From: Monosporascus cannonballus
Lineage: Eukaryota > Ascomycota > Sordariomycetes > Xylariales
Assembly (NCBI GenBank): GCA_004154925.1
Contig: QJNS01000752.1
Location: 62,001 to 126,000, forward strand
Reading direction: 5' to 3'
Length of the DNA: 64,000 nucleotides
Of the stretch, positions 37,045 through 49,377 are shown piece by piece (positions within the stretch are counted from its first letter, which is position 1; each line of letters begins with the position of its first letter). A model generated the notes under the pieces. It saw only the letters and a list, made by a program, of their open reading frames with translations. It had not been told where the DNA came from and made no database searches. The position numbers and the translations under genes were made by a program.

Positions 37045-40000
37045 TAATACTTCTGATTTTTATAAGGGTTTACTTAAGTATTATAATTGTAAAAAGCCAA
37101 GTTACAAAACCGTAAATTGCAAACCCAAAAGGAATACGAAAACCCTGTTATTCAGGCCATACGCAAACCGACTTTAACAGGTCGTATAAAATGTTATAAT
37201 ATATAACGATAAATCAAATTAATCTCTAGACGTAAACCTAAAAAAGGAGCCGGAGTAAATATATACGTCCAGTCCATTAAGGCTGATAACTACAGGACGG
37301 TCGGAATAAAGCTGCCCTTTAAAAAAAAGGCATTTATTAAAAGAAATTCGAGAGATGTAATAAGATAAATAAATATAGATACCGGTGCACAAGTAAATAT
37401 TATAAGCAGAAAATTAACGAAAAAGCTTAATCTTTAAATAATTTCAATAAATATTCCGGGTCTTATTGGCGTTAACGGCGCGTATATCAAATATTATAAA
37501 GTTTACGAGATTTTTAGTAATATAATAAATAATAACGGAAACGAATAAAATTTTAAGTAAATTATTTTGCAATACGTTGCAACTGAAAAACGCCCGATTT
37601 CTTATTATTTAGATCAGAAATGAGCAGGTTAGGCGTTTTATTAGATATAGCCATATGTTAATAGTTATATAGATTATTGCAAAAGGTTGATGGGTAAGAA
37701 ATCGTAGATTTAGCACTTTTCGATAAGCAAATTTATACCGTTAATTTGATAGGCCTAGCCGAAAAGCTTGATATCTCGGAATTCGGAGAATAGCAGAAAT
37801 AAACGATAATCGATTTCTTTATATACCTAAAGAATTTCCGGCGAATATATTCCGAAAAAGCAACGAAAAAAAATACTTTAGCTGCTAAATGAAAAGTAGG
37901 CAATAAATTTTATCCCACGGAAAACGATCTTATTCGGCCTAATTTACTTTTTTTCGGAAGCCTAAAAAAAGGTATTTAAAAAATATAACCGAAAAAATCT
38001 TAAAACAGGTCGGATACGTTATTCGAAAACGGATATAAGAGTATTAATATTATTTATATTTGAAAAGGACCGCAATTTGCAATTATACGTGAATTATAAG
38101 GGGTTAAATTGGGTAACGATAAAAAACCGATATTTTCTACTTTTAATCTTAAAAATAATATATCGCCTAAGGTTAATTAAAGTATTTTCGAAAATTAATT
38201 TTAAGGATATTTATTACCGTATTAGGATTAAAAAAGGCGATTAATAAAAAACCATTTTCCGAATACGATATAAATAGTTTAAATATACGGTTATGTTATT
38301 TAGCCTTACTAGCGTACCGGTTATATTCCAAGCTTATGTATATAAAGTATTACTTGGATTAGTTAATTATATATACGTAATATATTTAAATAATATAATT
38401 ATTTATTTGGACAGCGAAAAGGAATATACGAAGTATTTTTTAGCTGGTTTATGAACGGTTATTATAATATTAATTATTTACTAAACTGTTTAAATACGAA
38501 TTGTTTTTTTTTAAAAAAAATAAAGTTTTTAAGATTTATGATTAATATTAACGGCTTGGAGATATACCGCATACTGGTTGATATTATTGAAGCATAGTTA
38601 AAACCTAAAAGAATTTATAATATTTAAATATTTTAAAAGTTTACAAGTTTTTATCGGAAATTTATCGCTTATTATTCGCATATTATCGAACTTATTATTA
38701 GAATTTTAAAAGGGGCGTAAGGTAAAAGCAAAATAACAGAATTCCGATAACTCGAAAAAGTTAAAAAAGCGTTTTAAAACTTAAAAAAATACTTTTTAGT
38801 CGGCGACCATTTTCCGATATTAAGATAACGTTAAAAATACTAAAGTTAAAATAAACGTTTCGATAAAAGTTATATTAAGGATATTTTATAAAAATACGGA
38901 AATTATTGACGTTTAATTATATATTGATTGCCAAAATTAAGTCCAACCGAAAAACGGTAAGCTATAAAGTTATAAAAATTATTAACGATTATAAAAAGCA
39001 TAAAATATTATTAATAATATTTTGAAAATACGGAACAAAGTTTTTTATTACTTATTAATTACATAACGTTAAAAAAATATAATAAAAGCGCCGCAGCATA
39101 ACTTTAAAAAGAAGTTGGCCCGATAAGTTTACCGCCTTCTGTAATTTGATTTTAAGATCTAATATTAACTCGACGTCGTTAATCTGACAAATAAGTTATT
39201 TAAACGCCCGGATTACATATTAAGGGAAATCGCGTATAAAAACGTAATTCTTACGTTATTTAAAAAAATTCGGACTTACGAATAATATGCCGAAAAACGT
39301 ACGAAAAACGGTTATAAATATATAACGCGATTTAAAGTATTATAAAAAGGGAAAAGGCCTTTTAAAAATAGTACAAAATTTGTTCGTTATAAAATTTTTA
39401 AACAGATTTTAGATAATGAAAACTTAAATAATTATTATCCGCGTAAAAAAAGCCAAAGACTTTTATTATATAATTACAGAAAACTGTCGAAAAAAAGATA
39501 AAAAACTTATATTGGCCGAACTTAGCGTTTACGAATAATAATATAAATACGAATCGTAATAGTAATACGATTAACGGTTAAATAACGGTAACCGTAAGTT
39601 GTAATCGTATTACGATTAAATTCCAATGAGTTTAGGAAAAACGAAATTGGTATTAAGGTTATTATTTAAAACGAATACGTTTTACGTTCTTTGGAAAAAG
39701 AATTAGTTAAAAACGTAACGGCATTATAACTAACAATTTTCCGACAATTTTACGATTACGTTCGAAAACTGTAAGTTAAGGATTTAAATATTACAAAGCT
39801 AATACGGATAGTTAAATGTTAAGCCGAAATAAAAAAATATTTTTTGAACTTAAATAAGGTTTTATATTATCGGAATAAATTTGTAATCTGGTTATAAAGC
39901 GTTTTAGGGAAATAATTAAATAATTAATGCCATAATAATTTAAAAACAAAATATATAAGATATATCCGTACGGTAAAATTGATAATTAAAAGGTTTTACT

Positions 40001-41259
40001 AGAAAAATATAGCGAACAATATCCAAAAATATGCAAAATAATATCCAGGTTTTTAGAGCATAATATATTTACGTTATAAACTATATAGATAGTTATACCC
40101 TTTGTCGTTATTTAAATACTTTTTTCAAAAGAATTCGTTAGATTTTATTACGGGGTTTTCTAAAAGCCTAAGTTTAAACGGGCTAAAGTACGACGTAATT
40201 CTGGTAATTATCGACCGTTTTACGAAATTCAAATTTTTTATTTTTACCGTTAATACCTTAAATATAACCGAATTAATTTAATTAGTTTACGATAAAATGA
40301 AATGAAAATTCGATAAGGCGGCAAAAATTATTAATAATAAAAATAAATTTTTAACGAACTAATTTTAGACAAAAGTTTACGAAAAATAAAAAATAAAACG
40401 GTAAATATTAACCGTATATTATCTGCAAACCGATATATAAACGGAACGTATTTATTAGATTTTAAAATATTATTTTTGTAATTATAATAATAAGTATTAA
40501 ATAATTAAATAAACCTATTACGAATGCAAAATTCGTATAAAATAATACATAAAATATATTTACCGGCCGTCATTGATTTAAAGCCGTTATAGATATTATT
40601 TAAAAATAATAATATATTTTCAATAAAGTTTTAAGGAATAAATATAAGGAATTAAGGAATCTTTCGAAAAAATGGCGGCTATTCGTCGAATAATATACGA
40701 ATATTAGGAAAAAATAATAGCGGCCTAAAAAATATTGTAATTAACGTTATACGTTTATGGAATTCTAAGTAAGGTAATAAGTAAATTTATCGATTAAAAG
40801 TTTTAAATTCAAAAATAAAAAGTTCATATTTATTTATATCCGAATTATAATTAAAAATTAAATAAGCTTTTAAATATATAAAATAAACCTGTTTATTAAA
40901 TATTAATAAATATATAATATATTTCCAGTATTTTTATTAAAACTGTGATATAATTAAAAACCGAACGATATATAAATAACGTTACCGAACTTAAAAAAAT
41001 AAAACAAATAAGTAATAAAAAATATCATTTATTACCAAGATAATCGACAGCAACGCAAATAGCTAATTAAATAAAAGGTTGGCCTACCAAGTATAAAATA
41101 TAAAAATCTCGAAAATATTTCGAATATATATTTAAAATATTATAGCGTTACGAAAAAAAATTAAATACTTATATAAAATATAAGATGACCTAAAAACCGT
41201 AAAGCAATAATAACACAATCGGAAATTAATTACTTAATAATTACAAAATTATAAAAAAT

Positions 41260-41449
41260 TGTGATAGGCACGATGCGTAGGTTGAACGGAGGCACGGTCC
41301 AACAAAGGTTTATATTTAAGGTAAGGAGGGAAAAGGAGAAACAGCTAACCACTAACGAAATGGCTGCTCCCTATATACATATAAGTAAATTCGGGCTAAA
41401 AAGCTCGCTCCGTAAGCCCGAGCTGCCCTATAGACTTTAGCCTGTAATA
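41260..41449 (+). repeat. Solo LTR of an unassigned family, TSD AAAAT
   Basis: The 190-bp segment TGTGATAGGCACGATGCG...GCCTGTAATA is absent from copies A and C at this place and is flanked by AAAAT on both sides (41255-41259, 41450-41454). The ends fit TG...CA with the last C mutated. It is much less A+T-rich than its host. It contains a stem, CGGGCT...AGCCCG (about 41388-41420), and a TATATA-like run near 41375. The start resembles the family-3 LTR (TGTGATGGGG) only over the first bases. The strand is a guess. Confidence 0.8.
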
Positions 41450-43225
41450 AAAATATTTTTAAACAAAATTAAAACATTAAAATATTACTTAATTATATAA
41501 TTATCTTTAAGTTTTTAGAAAATACTTACTTTATTATATATCGGTTAAAAACCGATAAAAAGTATAAAAACAATCGAACTTTTATTTCGAAAATAAATGT
41601 TTGTATTTAATTATTAAGTTTTACGTTAATTAATTTTTAATAAACGGATTAAGGAAGTTAATATGAGAATATCGCAAAACGATCGGAAAATATACGGCAG
41701 TAAACAATAAATACGTTTATTAAATTTATTAAGAGTAAGATTCGAAAACAAATTTAAAAACGTTTTATTTTTTACAAAAAAAAACTGAAATAACCAGAAT
41801 ATAATTTATTATTAATTGAAAATACGGCGTTATCCTTAAAACGCTTAAAGTATTTAAGTTTAATAACAATTTCGCCGGGCAAAGCCGTTTTTTAATTATA
41901 ATCATTAATAAATATAAGAAATTCGTTAAAACGTCGAAAAACAGGCGGAAAATATTCGTAAACAGAGAGCGTAACGGATAGCGGCTCTCGAATATTACCT
42001 TATTTATAAGGGTGCCTTAAAATTAAGCCTAATCGGAAATTAATTACGGAATAATTAAAAAATGGTAATATTTACAAAAAGATTTAAATTTGTAAACTTA
42101 TAAAACAGTATTAAAATTGGACTTTAATAATTATAATAGACGATCGAAAATTAATTTTTGATATATTAAAAAACGTTATTTTTTATTAATAAACGAATTA
42201 AGAGCGAATTGGATTTCGCGAAATACGTCGAATCGACGACCGATCGCAATTACGTCGGAACGTTTATATTAGGTATCCATAATACTAATTTTTTCGAGTT
42301 CGTCAATAAATTCCTAATTATCGGTCCCGAATTAAAAAAGGTTTTAGGCGGCACCTTTAAAAATAATTGGAATTTAAATGGAAATTAAACGGCAATATTA
42401 ATAATATTACGAAGAAATATTTATTGTACGAAAAGGTTTATAATAATAATTAATTAGGAGTAATTTAAGGCGCGCGAAATTTAAATATAAACTCTATAAT
42501 AATCGAAATAATGTTATATTACGTAAATATAACACGGCTTATTAATATTCGTAATATGATTAATATTTATTTAGTATTAGCGTTAAAAAGGTAACGTTAA
42601 AGAAAATTCTAATTATTATTATTATTAAAATATTATTTTTCTTAGAACTTTTTACTAAAAAAAAACATAGCGAACGGAAATTATACGTAAAATAAACGGA
42701 AAAGGCGAAATAAAATTAAAGAAAAACGGGAAACCGAACGAAACGCGTACACAAAAGGAATAAAGATATAAACGCGAAAAGAAAAAGAAAAAAAAGTAAA
42801 TAAAATAAAGTTAAAAAACGGGTTATAATAACAAATTAAGCGAAACATAATTATTTCCGTAATATGGTACGTATTAGTTACTACGCCAACTATTTACAAT
42901 ATAATATAATAAGAAATTATCGGCAAGTATATATAACCAGATTTATAAAACACGTTATATCAAATTATTAATAATACTATTAATGATTAATAACTTAAAA
43001 ACAGGGAATAATTATAAAAATATAGCTCTTATAAGGATAAAGTTGGTAATTAACTAATTACCGATTAATTACCAACCTATTTATTAATATAAATCTACTA
43101 TCTGGTCGCTAGTAAGAACCGCCAGATAGAAGCAACTTAATACACTTACTTTTTGGAATACGTTTTGCAACTGGTCGGAGATCATCTTATCCAAGCTTAT
43201 AGCTATCCATTATATTATACTAACT

Positions 43226-45400
43226 TATCCTAAATAAAGCGAACGTCAAAAATATCCGATAAATTTTAGAATTTACAGGTTATATACGTAATCTAATTAA
43301 GAGTTGTAAAGTTATAATTAAACTATTAACGAAATTTATTATTAAGGAATATATTTTAAAAAATTTAAGTTTTTAAAAAACCAATTTTTTTTAAAAAATA
43401 TTTAAGGATGATGTCATAGTCCCAAGTGGCATCTTGTAGGTATATAGAGTAGAACAAGACGGTTAGGGCTCGATCTGACAACGTTCTACTTTTAATAGTG
43501 TAATGGCTAGACTCTTGTTCTTTTGTGTCGTAACAGATGAAATTACTAAGGAACTAATAATAAAATTACTTAATATTTATAAAATGAAATGATTAAAAAT
43601 CGATACCTTATATTATATCTTAGGCGTTCTTTTCGAAAAATAAAAATAAAATAATACCTAATAGCATATTATTTAAAAATATTTCGAAATATAAAACTTA
43701 AATATCTAATTTACAATAAAGAACTATTAGCAATTATTGACTTTAAGAAATAAAAACTTTTCCTTAATAAAACTATGAAATTTTTCAACATTTACTTCGA
43801 CTTTAAAAACTAAATAAACGACATAAAACTTAAATAATTTTTTGGTTGAGATTTAACTTCAGAATATACCATATAAAAGGAAAAAAACATTCAGGCGAAT
43901 ATTTTTAGTTATAAAGAAAATTATAATTCTAAAATCTTTAAAAAAAGTATATAAACACTATAATACAACCAAAACAGCATTTACAGTGATATAAAATAAT
44001 GAAAAAACCAATATCTAAACTTTTAATACGGTTAAGAAATTCTTATAATATAAAAAAGCTTAAAGAAATCCAGGAGCTAAATGAATAACCCACGAACCAG
44101 CTACGATATTACGGCAAAGTTAATATTCTTAAAAATTAACAAAAATAATGCGTAAAAGAATTTTACAAAACTCTATTATACGAATATTAAAAACTTTTCA
44201 AAATTATTAACCGATTATAAAAAAATATAACTTTTTAAAATTACGTCGAATAATTAAAACAATCGTTAAAGAATATAAAATTTATAATAAAACTAAAGTA
44301 ATACGTTATAAACCTTACAGATTATTACAATTTACTAATATTCTTAATAAAGCTTAGAATATTATAATTTAAGACTTTAGTATTAACCTTTTTTTATCGA
44401 AAAACCTAATTATTAAAATCGAATATAATCTAAAATAAATAATATTTAACAGATTTACTAAATATAAGTACTTTTTACTACTTTAAACAAAATATAATAG
44501 TAGAATAATTAATCTATACATTTATAACACATTGCTTTAATAAATATAAAATACTAGAAACAGTCATTTTTAATAAAGATATTCTATTTATTTCAAAATT
44601 TAGCACCAGTTTTTTCAAATAAGTAAGTACCAAGTTTAAGTTTTTAATAACCTATTACATTTAAACGAACGGCGAAGCCGAAAAATTAAATCAAACTCTA
44701 AAATAATACCTTCGAAATTATGTTAATTACTAATAGAATAATTAAGTAAAACTTTTATTATTAATACAGATTATGTATAATACACTTATTAATGAAAATA
44801 TAGGCATAGTCTTTTATACAGCTATAAATAAATATAAAGCAAAAACGAAACGGCCTAAATAATTACTTAACTAAGCATCAAAAATCGTTACGATTATCTC
44901 AGAAGCAAAAACATATAATCTAATATAATGATTAAAAAATAAAAAATTAATTTTAATAAAAGAAAATAAAGTTTACCTATTGCGCTAGAAATAAAACATA
45001 ATTTTAAACATCTTACAAATTAAAACAAAAAGGTCTAGCAATAAGTTTAATTTTAAAAAGCGTAACTCGTTTAAAATTAACAAAGTTATTTATAAAATTA
45101 ATTATCAACTTTTATTACTTAAAAATATAAAAATACATCCTATTTTCTACATTTTCTTACTTAAACCAGTACTTAAAACACCTCGTTAAAAATAAACCTA
45201 AAAATTAAAAAGGATTTTGACAAATATGAAATCGAATAAATACTAGATTCCAAAATAATTAAAAACAAAGTTCAATACCTAATTAAGTAAAAACATATTT
45301 ATATAAAAGAATATTTGGAAATTAATTAACCACTTAACGAATACAATAAATCTGGTTAAAACGTTTTACCGCTAAAATCCTAACTAACCGTTTTTAACGC
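43226..45400 (+). pseudogene. Chromovirus pol, 3' half (RT end, RNase H, integrase, chromodomain)
   Basis: The frame begins with the RT-RNase H connection (VKNIR, ILEFTGYIRNL, about 43250-43300). It continues across the solo LTR insertion (KIFKD at 43405, EITKEL at 43540) into RNase H (ELLAIIDF-like, FNIYFDFKN at about 43720-43820). Integrase runs to about 45180. A chromodomain from 45225 reads YEIE, a stop, ILDSKIIKNKVQYLIK and KHIYIKEYLEIN. The 5' half is missing where copy B abuts. It is related to family 1 but has diverged in sequence. Confidence 0.78.
43412..43535 (+). repeat. Small solo LTR, TSD GATGA, barely mutated
   Basis: A 124-bp segment, TGTCATAGTCCCAAGTGG...TGTGTCGTAACA, is flanked exactly by GATGA (43407-43411 and 43536-43540). 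Removing it restores the RT-RNase H frame of the host. Its base composition is near balanced, in sharp contrast to both flanks. The TG...CA ends and the 5-bp duplication identify an LTR. Its size suits copia or TRIM-type elements, but the family is not recognised and the strand is a guess. Confidence 0.85.
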
Positions 45401-45479
45401 GGCCAAAATCGCAAGCAATAACGGTCCTTCGTTCAAATTAACCACTACGGCGTTCTAATCGAAAAAAGTAAATACTTTT

Positions 45480-46030
45480 AAAACGGCGTCTATTTCGGAT
45501 ATAAGCTGTACTTACTTTGTTTTTACATAGTGCCCTTTTTCTTCCAGCTTTTCTTATTTTTTTACTTAATCCAGTTTATATCTTTTTTTTAAAAAAATAG
45601 CCATAACTCTTTTTAGAATTTTCTATTAAAAACGTAAACGCCGTAATCGACCAATAAATTCTTAAGATTTCTTTGTTCGTCGACGAAATATTTTTTTAAC
45701 TCTAACGTAAATTATTTATTTTCTTTTCAACAATCTTTTAATACGCTATAAAACTATTTTCGACCTTACGCTGTTTCTTTTTTAAACGATTATGCTTTTG
45801 ATTTCATCTTATTAAAAATTTTATAGTTAAAACGTCGCAAACGGAACGTTAACGACAAATATAATAACTACAGCTTAAAATATCAAGAACGTAAAAATAC
45901 TTAGTTTCGCCGAAACAAATATAATTAGAACAAAAAAAAGCCTTAACACCAAACTTTTTAATATGATTAACGCGAGCGGCGCAAAAATCGCGTTAATTCA
46001 AACGAGGGTTTTTTTTCGAATACGGCCTAT
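45480..46030 (-). pseudogene. Antisense accessory frame of the chromovirus
   Basis: The minus strand reads KAFFCSNYICFGETKYFYVL and DILSCSYYICRQRSVCDV (about 45960-45840), a repeated Cys-x3/4-Cys pattern. It is followed by FNKMKSKA, SFKKETA, GRKQFYSVLKDC-like text, ELKKYFVDEQRNLKNLLVDY and FNRKF, a charged helical stretch (about 45820-45600). Stops interrupt it. Position and layout match the antisense frames at 9862-10284 and 26820-27330. Function unknown. Confidence 0.4.
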
Positions 46031-46499
46031 TATGATAAAGTTAGTTGAAAAGTTTTTAAAATATTTTTTAATAAAATAAAAATAACTACCTACAATTCTT
46101 ATCTTTGGGACAAAAATTTTTAAAAAGAGAAAACAATATTATAGGAATAAGGGTTCCTATCTCTAAAAAACCAACTTTTAAGGCCTAACGCGGATCTGTT
46201 ATAGCTAAATTACGAGTAAAATGGCTTAGCTTTTAAGATACTTTAGCTAATTTAAATAATTTAAGTCATTTGGAGCTAAATCATATAAATTATATATATC
46301 ATATAAATTTACAACATACTTACTTTAGAAATCAGGATATATAATAAATCGGTTCTTCCTATAAATAACACCTACTTAATTTTCGCTTTTTAGCTAATAA
46401 TATAAGCTTACAGCCAAAGACAGCTCTTCTTTATTGTAGAAAAAGTTTTTAAATCTCTTTAAAGAATAAACTATTAAATTATTTCTCGTCTTATTTTTA
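46031..46499. other. Chromovirus 3' end and probable LTR
   Basis: The stretch at 46035-46150 resembles the family-1 sequence just before its 3' LTR (ATACGGCCTATTATGATAAAG against ATACGACCTATTATGGTAAAG), and a purine run ends near 46130. An LTR would then occupy about 46150-46490, but I see no direct-repeat partner or clean end. No gene is visible. Confidence 0.4.
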
Positions 46500-47205
46500 G
46501 CTGCAAATCAAGACCCCATTTCGGATACTGCTTATATCTCTAGGTAGATGCATAATAGATTCGTTATAATATCTTTTTCAAAAATATTTTCGACGTATAC
46601 GGATTATTATATAAAATTATTTCCGAGAGAAAATTATATTTATTTCAAATTTTTAGCAAAATATTATTGCACAAATGTATTTAAATTATAAGTTATTTAA
46701 TATATTTAAACAATAAATAAATGGATAAACAAAACGATTAAACTAAAGGTTGAAACCTTGTAATATTTAATAAATTACGACTAAAATAATTAGGTCGAAA
46801 AGTGATTTATCGCTTAATTAACGTAAAATGCTAGTTATTACGAAAATGTTAAAACGATTTTAATAAGCGTAAATTTTGATTTTATACTAGATATATACAA
46901 AACGTGTAGAAGAGATCTATTAACATTAAACTAATACTTATATCGGAATAACTTAAATAATTGCACAAAAAAATAAAAATAAACTAAAATTTGTACCTAG
47001 TCAAATAAACAAATATTTTAATCAAAAAAGATTTAAAAAGGCAACCTCCTAAAAGAAAAATAGGTTTTTATATTATAACAAAAATTTAAACAAAACGATT
47101 TAACAACAATCTAAATTTTAAACATATCGATTTATAGAGAATTACTAGGAAGATTTCAGAAAATAATTATCAGTTAAAACTTTTACTAAAAATCAAAATT
47201 TATCC
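46500..47205 (+). pseudogene. Gypsy integrase fragment at the left island border
   Basis: The plus strand reads as the end of a Ty3/gypsy integrase. An ISERK-like segment (about 46630) stands where the ISDRG motif lies, INKWTNKT (about 46720) where HPQTDGQTER lies, and KISENNYQLKLLLKIKIYP (47150-47205) is the C-terminal part, matching 9330-9370 of family 1. It stops within a few bases at GTCTCTC, where GC-balanced sequence begins. There is no LTR or target duplication, so this is a truncation breakpoint. Confidence 0.65.
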
Positions 47206-47221
47206 CGTCTCTCTTTCCACA

Positions 47222-48610
47222 ATTCCCATACTCAGCGGCTTCAACACGGGGGCCATCTGCGTCTTCGCCCCGAGCTGGATGACACCTTCTTATGCGCCAT
47301 GTCGAGCTTCCTCGCGTTTCCAGGCCTGCTGATCAACGCCAGTAAGGACCTGGTGCACTGGAACGATGTGTCCAATGCGCTGAGCCGGGTCGACCAGGTG
47401 CCCGGCTTGCCCGGCTTGCCTTTCCTGCCGAAGATGACGAGCGGCATCTACACGCCGACGCTCCGGTTTCACGAAGGGACTTTCTACCGGACGTTGACGC
47501 TGGTCAATCGGGCACTATCGCGGGTCAACGATTCCCCCTGGGACCTTTGTGTTGATGGCGTCAGACCCGTTCCACTCCGACGCATAGTCGCACTCCGTCT
47601 ACTTCAGCTTCCCCGGATTCGGCCCCGGCGCCGTTTGGGACAATGGCGGCCCTACTTACATCTGTGGGGCTCACATGGTCGCGTACTTCCCGGAGGTCAT
47701 GCACGTCCCCATGGATCTGGAAACTGGTGAGATCGGAGAGATCTCGAGGTACCGCACGCTTGGAAGTGCGACGGCTGGTACTACGTCTTGCTGGCGGAGG
47801 ACGGCACTAGTGAGAACGATATTGTGACAATGGCGCGGTCACGGAGTCTCCAGGGGCCGTTCGAGCCGGCGCCCGGCAATCCGCTTCTCACAGCAGCTAA
47901 CGACACAAGCTCGTACTTCCAGGCAGTGGCATGCTGACTTCTTTAAGATGTCAACGGAAACTGGTGGCTGCCGCACTCGCGGTTCTCGCCGATGGGAGCT
48001 ACGGCAACGCCCCATACTTCACTAACTTTCCCGTGGGGCACGAGAGGGCGTTCATGTCCGTGACGTGGGAGAAGGACAACTTCTCCCGCCTTCACCTGCG
48101 CACCTGGGAGCATATCGGGCTGACCGTCATCCGCTGGAACGACCCCGGAAAAGTGCAAGGGCGCTCGGAACGGCGTGGGTGACCTGGTCTCATTCTCGCC
48201 GGGCAGCAAGCTGCCCATTCATTTCGTCCACCACCGGCTTCCAGCGGCGCGGAACTACATCGTGTCGCTACCAGGGCACCCAAACACGCTAGCGCTGGGA
48301 TCGTCGGTGCCCAACCTCACGGGCTTCGACGGCGACTTCGCGCTGGGTTGCGGGCAGACTGTCTCTGGCTGCCGGATGGGGCACTCGGTGTTCGGGTTCC
48401 GCGTAGATGTCGACTGGGCCGAGTCGCTGAAAAAGGAGAGGGTAGAGGTCGGCGTATCGAGCCTTCCGAGACCAGCCCCAGCACTTCGACCTCGGCGTCG
48501 TAATGTTCCGGCCATCTCAGCAGCAGGAAGAAGGGCGTGTCCCGGGGAGAACGGCTATCTCCCGCGCCAGAACCTGCGCTTCTGCGGGATATTCCAGACA
48601 CCGTACCGGG
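47222..48610 (+). pseudogene. GH43 glycoside hydrolase (xylosidase/arabinofuranosidase type), broken
   Basis: In shifting frames the sequence follows a GH43 protein. IPILSGFN is at 47222; DDTFLCAMSSFLAFPG, SKDLVHWNDVSNALSR and SGIYTPTLRFHEGTFY follow in one frame (47277-47490). HSVYFSFPGFGPGAVWDNGG (about 47600) and MDLETGEIGEIS (about 47710) come next. GWYYVLLAEDGTSENDIVTM and ARSRSLQGPFEPAPGNPLL (47772-47890) come before DVNGNWW (47948). PIHFVHHRLPAARNYIVSLP and HPNTLALGSSVPNLTGFDGD (48205-48345) represent the C-terminal beta-sandwich, and QHFDLGVVMFRPS is in a third frame near 48480. At least four frameshifts and a stop in DA-SHS (Trp expected) break it. The N-terminal Asp of the usual HPDPS motif is missing. 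These enzymes trim xylan or arabinan side chains. The N-terminus sits against the transposon border. Confidence 0.8.
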
Positions 48611-49377
48611 GCTGACCGGGATTCCGAGCGAGGGTTTTCCATGACCGAATGAATGAACCGGTAGGAAGCTAACCCTGCATACTGAGGCCGTCACACGTTA
48701 CACACTTCGCCTATGCAGTGGGCCCCGCGGAAGACCAAGGCGTGATATCAGATGTGCGTGTCGGGATACTGTCGGGGCAATGAGATCGTGCCTTACTATT
48801 CGGGTATGTTCATCTACGTGTTACGTTGCGGACAATGCTGATTCCCTAATCTATGTCTCTCCTTTCCTGGCGTCTATGAGACCTCGAACGATAAGCGTGA
48901 AGTAAGGGCCTTCGAGGCGTTTGTTTCGAATCTGAATCACACGACCACCCAATGATTCCGAAGGCAGGACGATGTAGATGGGTCCAACGGAGAGGTATGT
49001 CTTTTGGAGTATGGCAGTATATAACCTGCAGTTAGAACCAAGTGGTTTTGAATATCAGCAATCCGTAAGTAGAGGATAGGGCTGCACATGCCGCCATAAT
49101 TCCGCCAGTGCAGCCGTGCCTGCATGGTGACTACTGATAATCTTTTAATAATCCTGGTACCTATCCACTATATGTAATGCTCAGAAAGACCCAGAAGGCA
49201 GTCCAGGGTCCTAATTGGTCCGTTGAATGCCATTTCCATACGGGGAGTACAGCTCCCTGCCGATTCTTAGCCGTAATTGCAATCACGTTCTCACCTCGTT
49301 CTCGTTTCTTGGTGGGATTCCGGCGCCGCTGAAGGGAAGACTCGGGACTGTCTTCTGGGGCTTTCACGCAAGGACAC
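48611..49377. other. Gap after the GH43 pseudogene
   Basis: GC-balanced sequence with short, unconvincing frames on both strands. No protein family, RNA gene or repeat is recognised. Confidence 0.5.

Larger units (their letters stand above)
35319..43225 (+). mobile_element. Family-2 Ty3/gypsy copy B, with both LTRs
   Basis: The 5' LTR is about 35319-35530 and the 3' LTR about 43013-43225; both share CTATAAGGATAA and the CTACCATCTGGCAGC region. Gag is at 35600-37350 and protease follows. RT is at 38050-38500 and reads FKYTVMLFSL...YIYVIYLNNIIIY, with the catalytic Asp pair as Asn-Asn. RNase H, integrase (to about 41170) and the conserved post-integrase segment (41710-41900) follow. Solo LTRs interrupt it at 36675-37044 and 41260-41449. 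It is the only family-2 copy here with both ends, although the LTR right edges are approximate. Confidence 0.82.

Noticed and set aside
36842..37115. Overlapping open frames rich in Trp, Pro and Gly
   Set aside because: They lie in the tandem cassette of the solo LTR and run into family-2 sequence; no codon-like constraint or family match.
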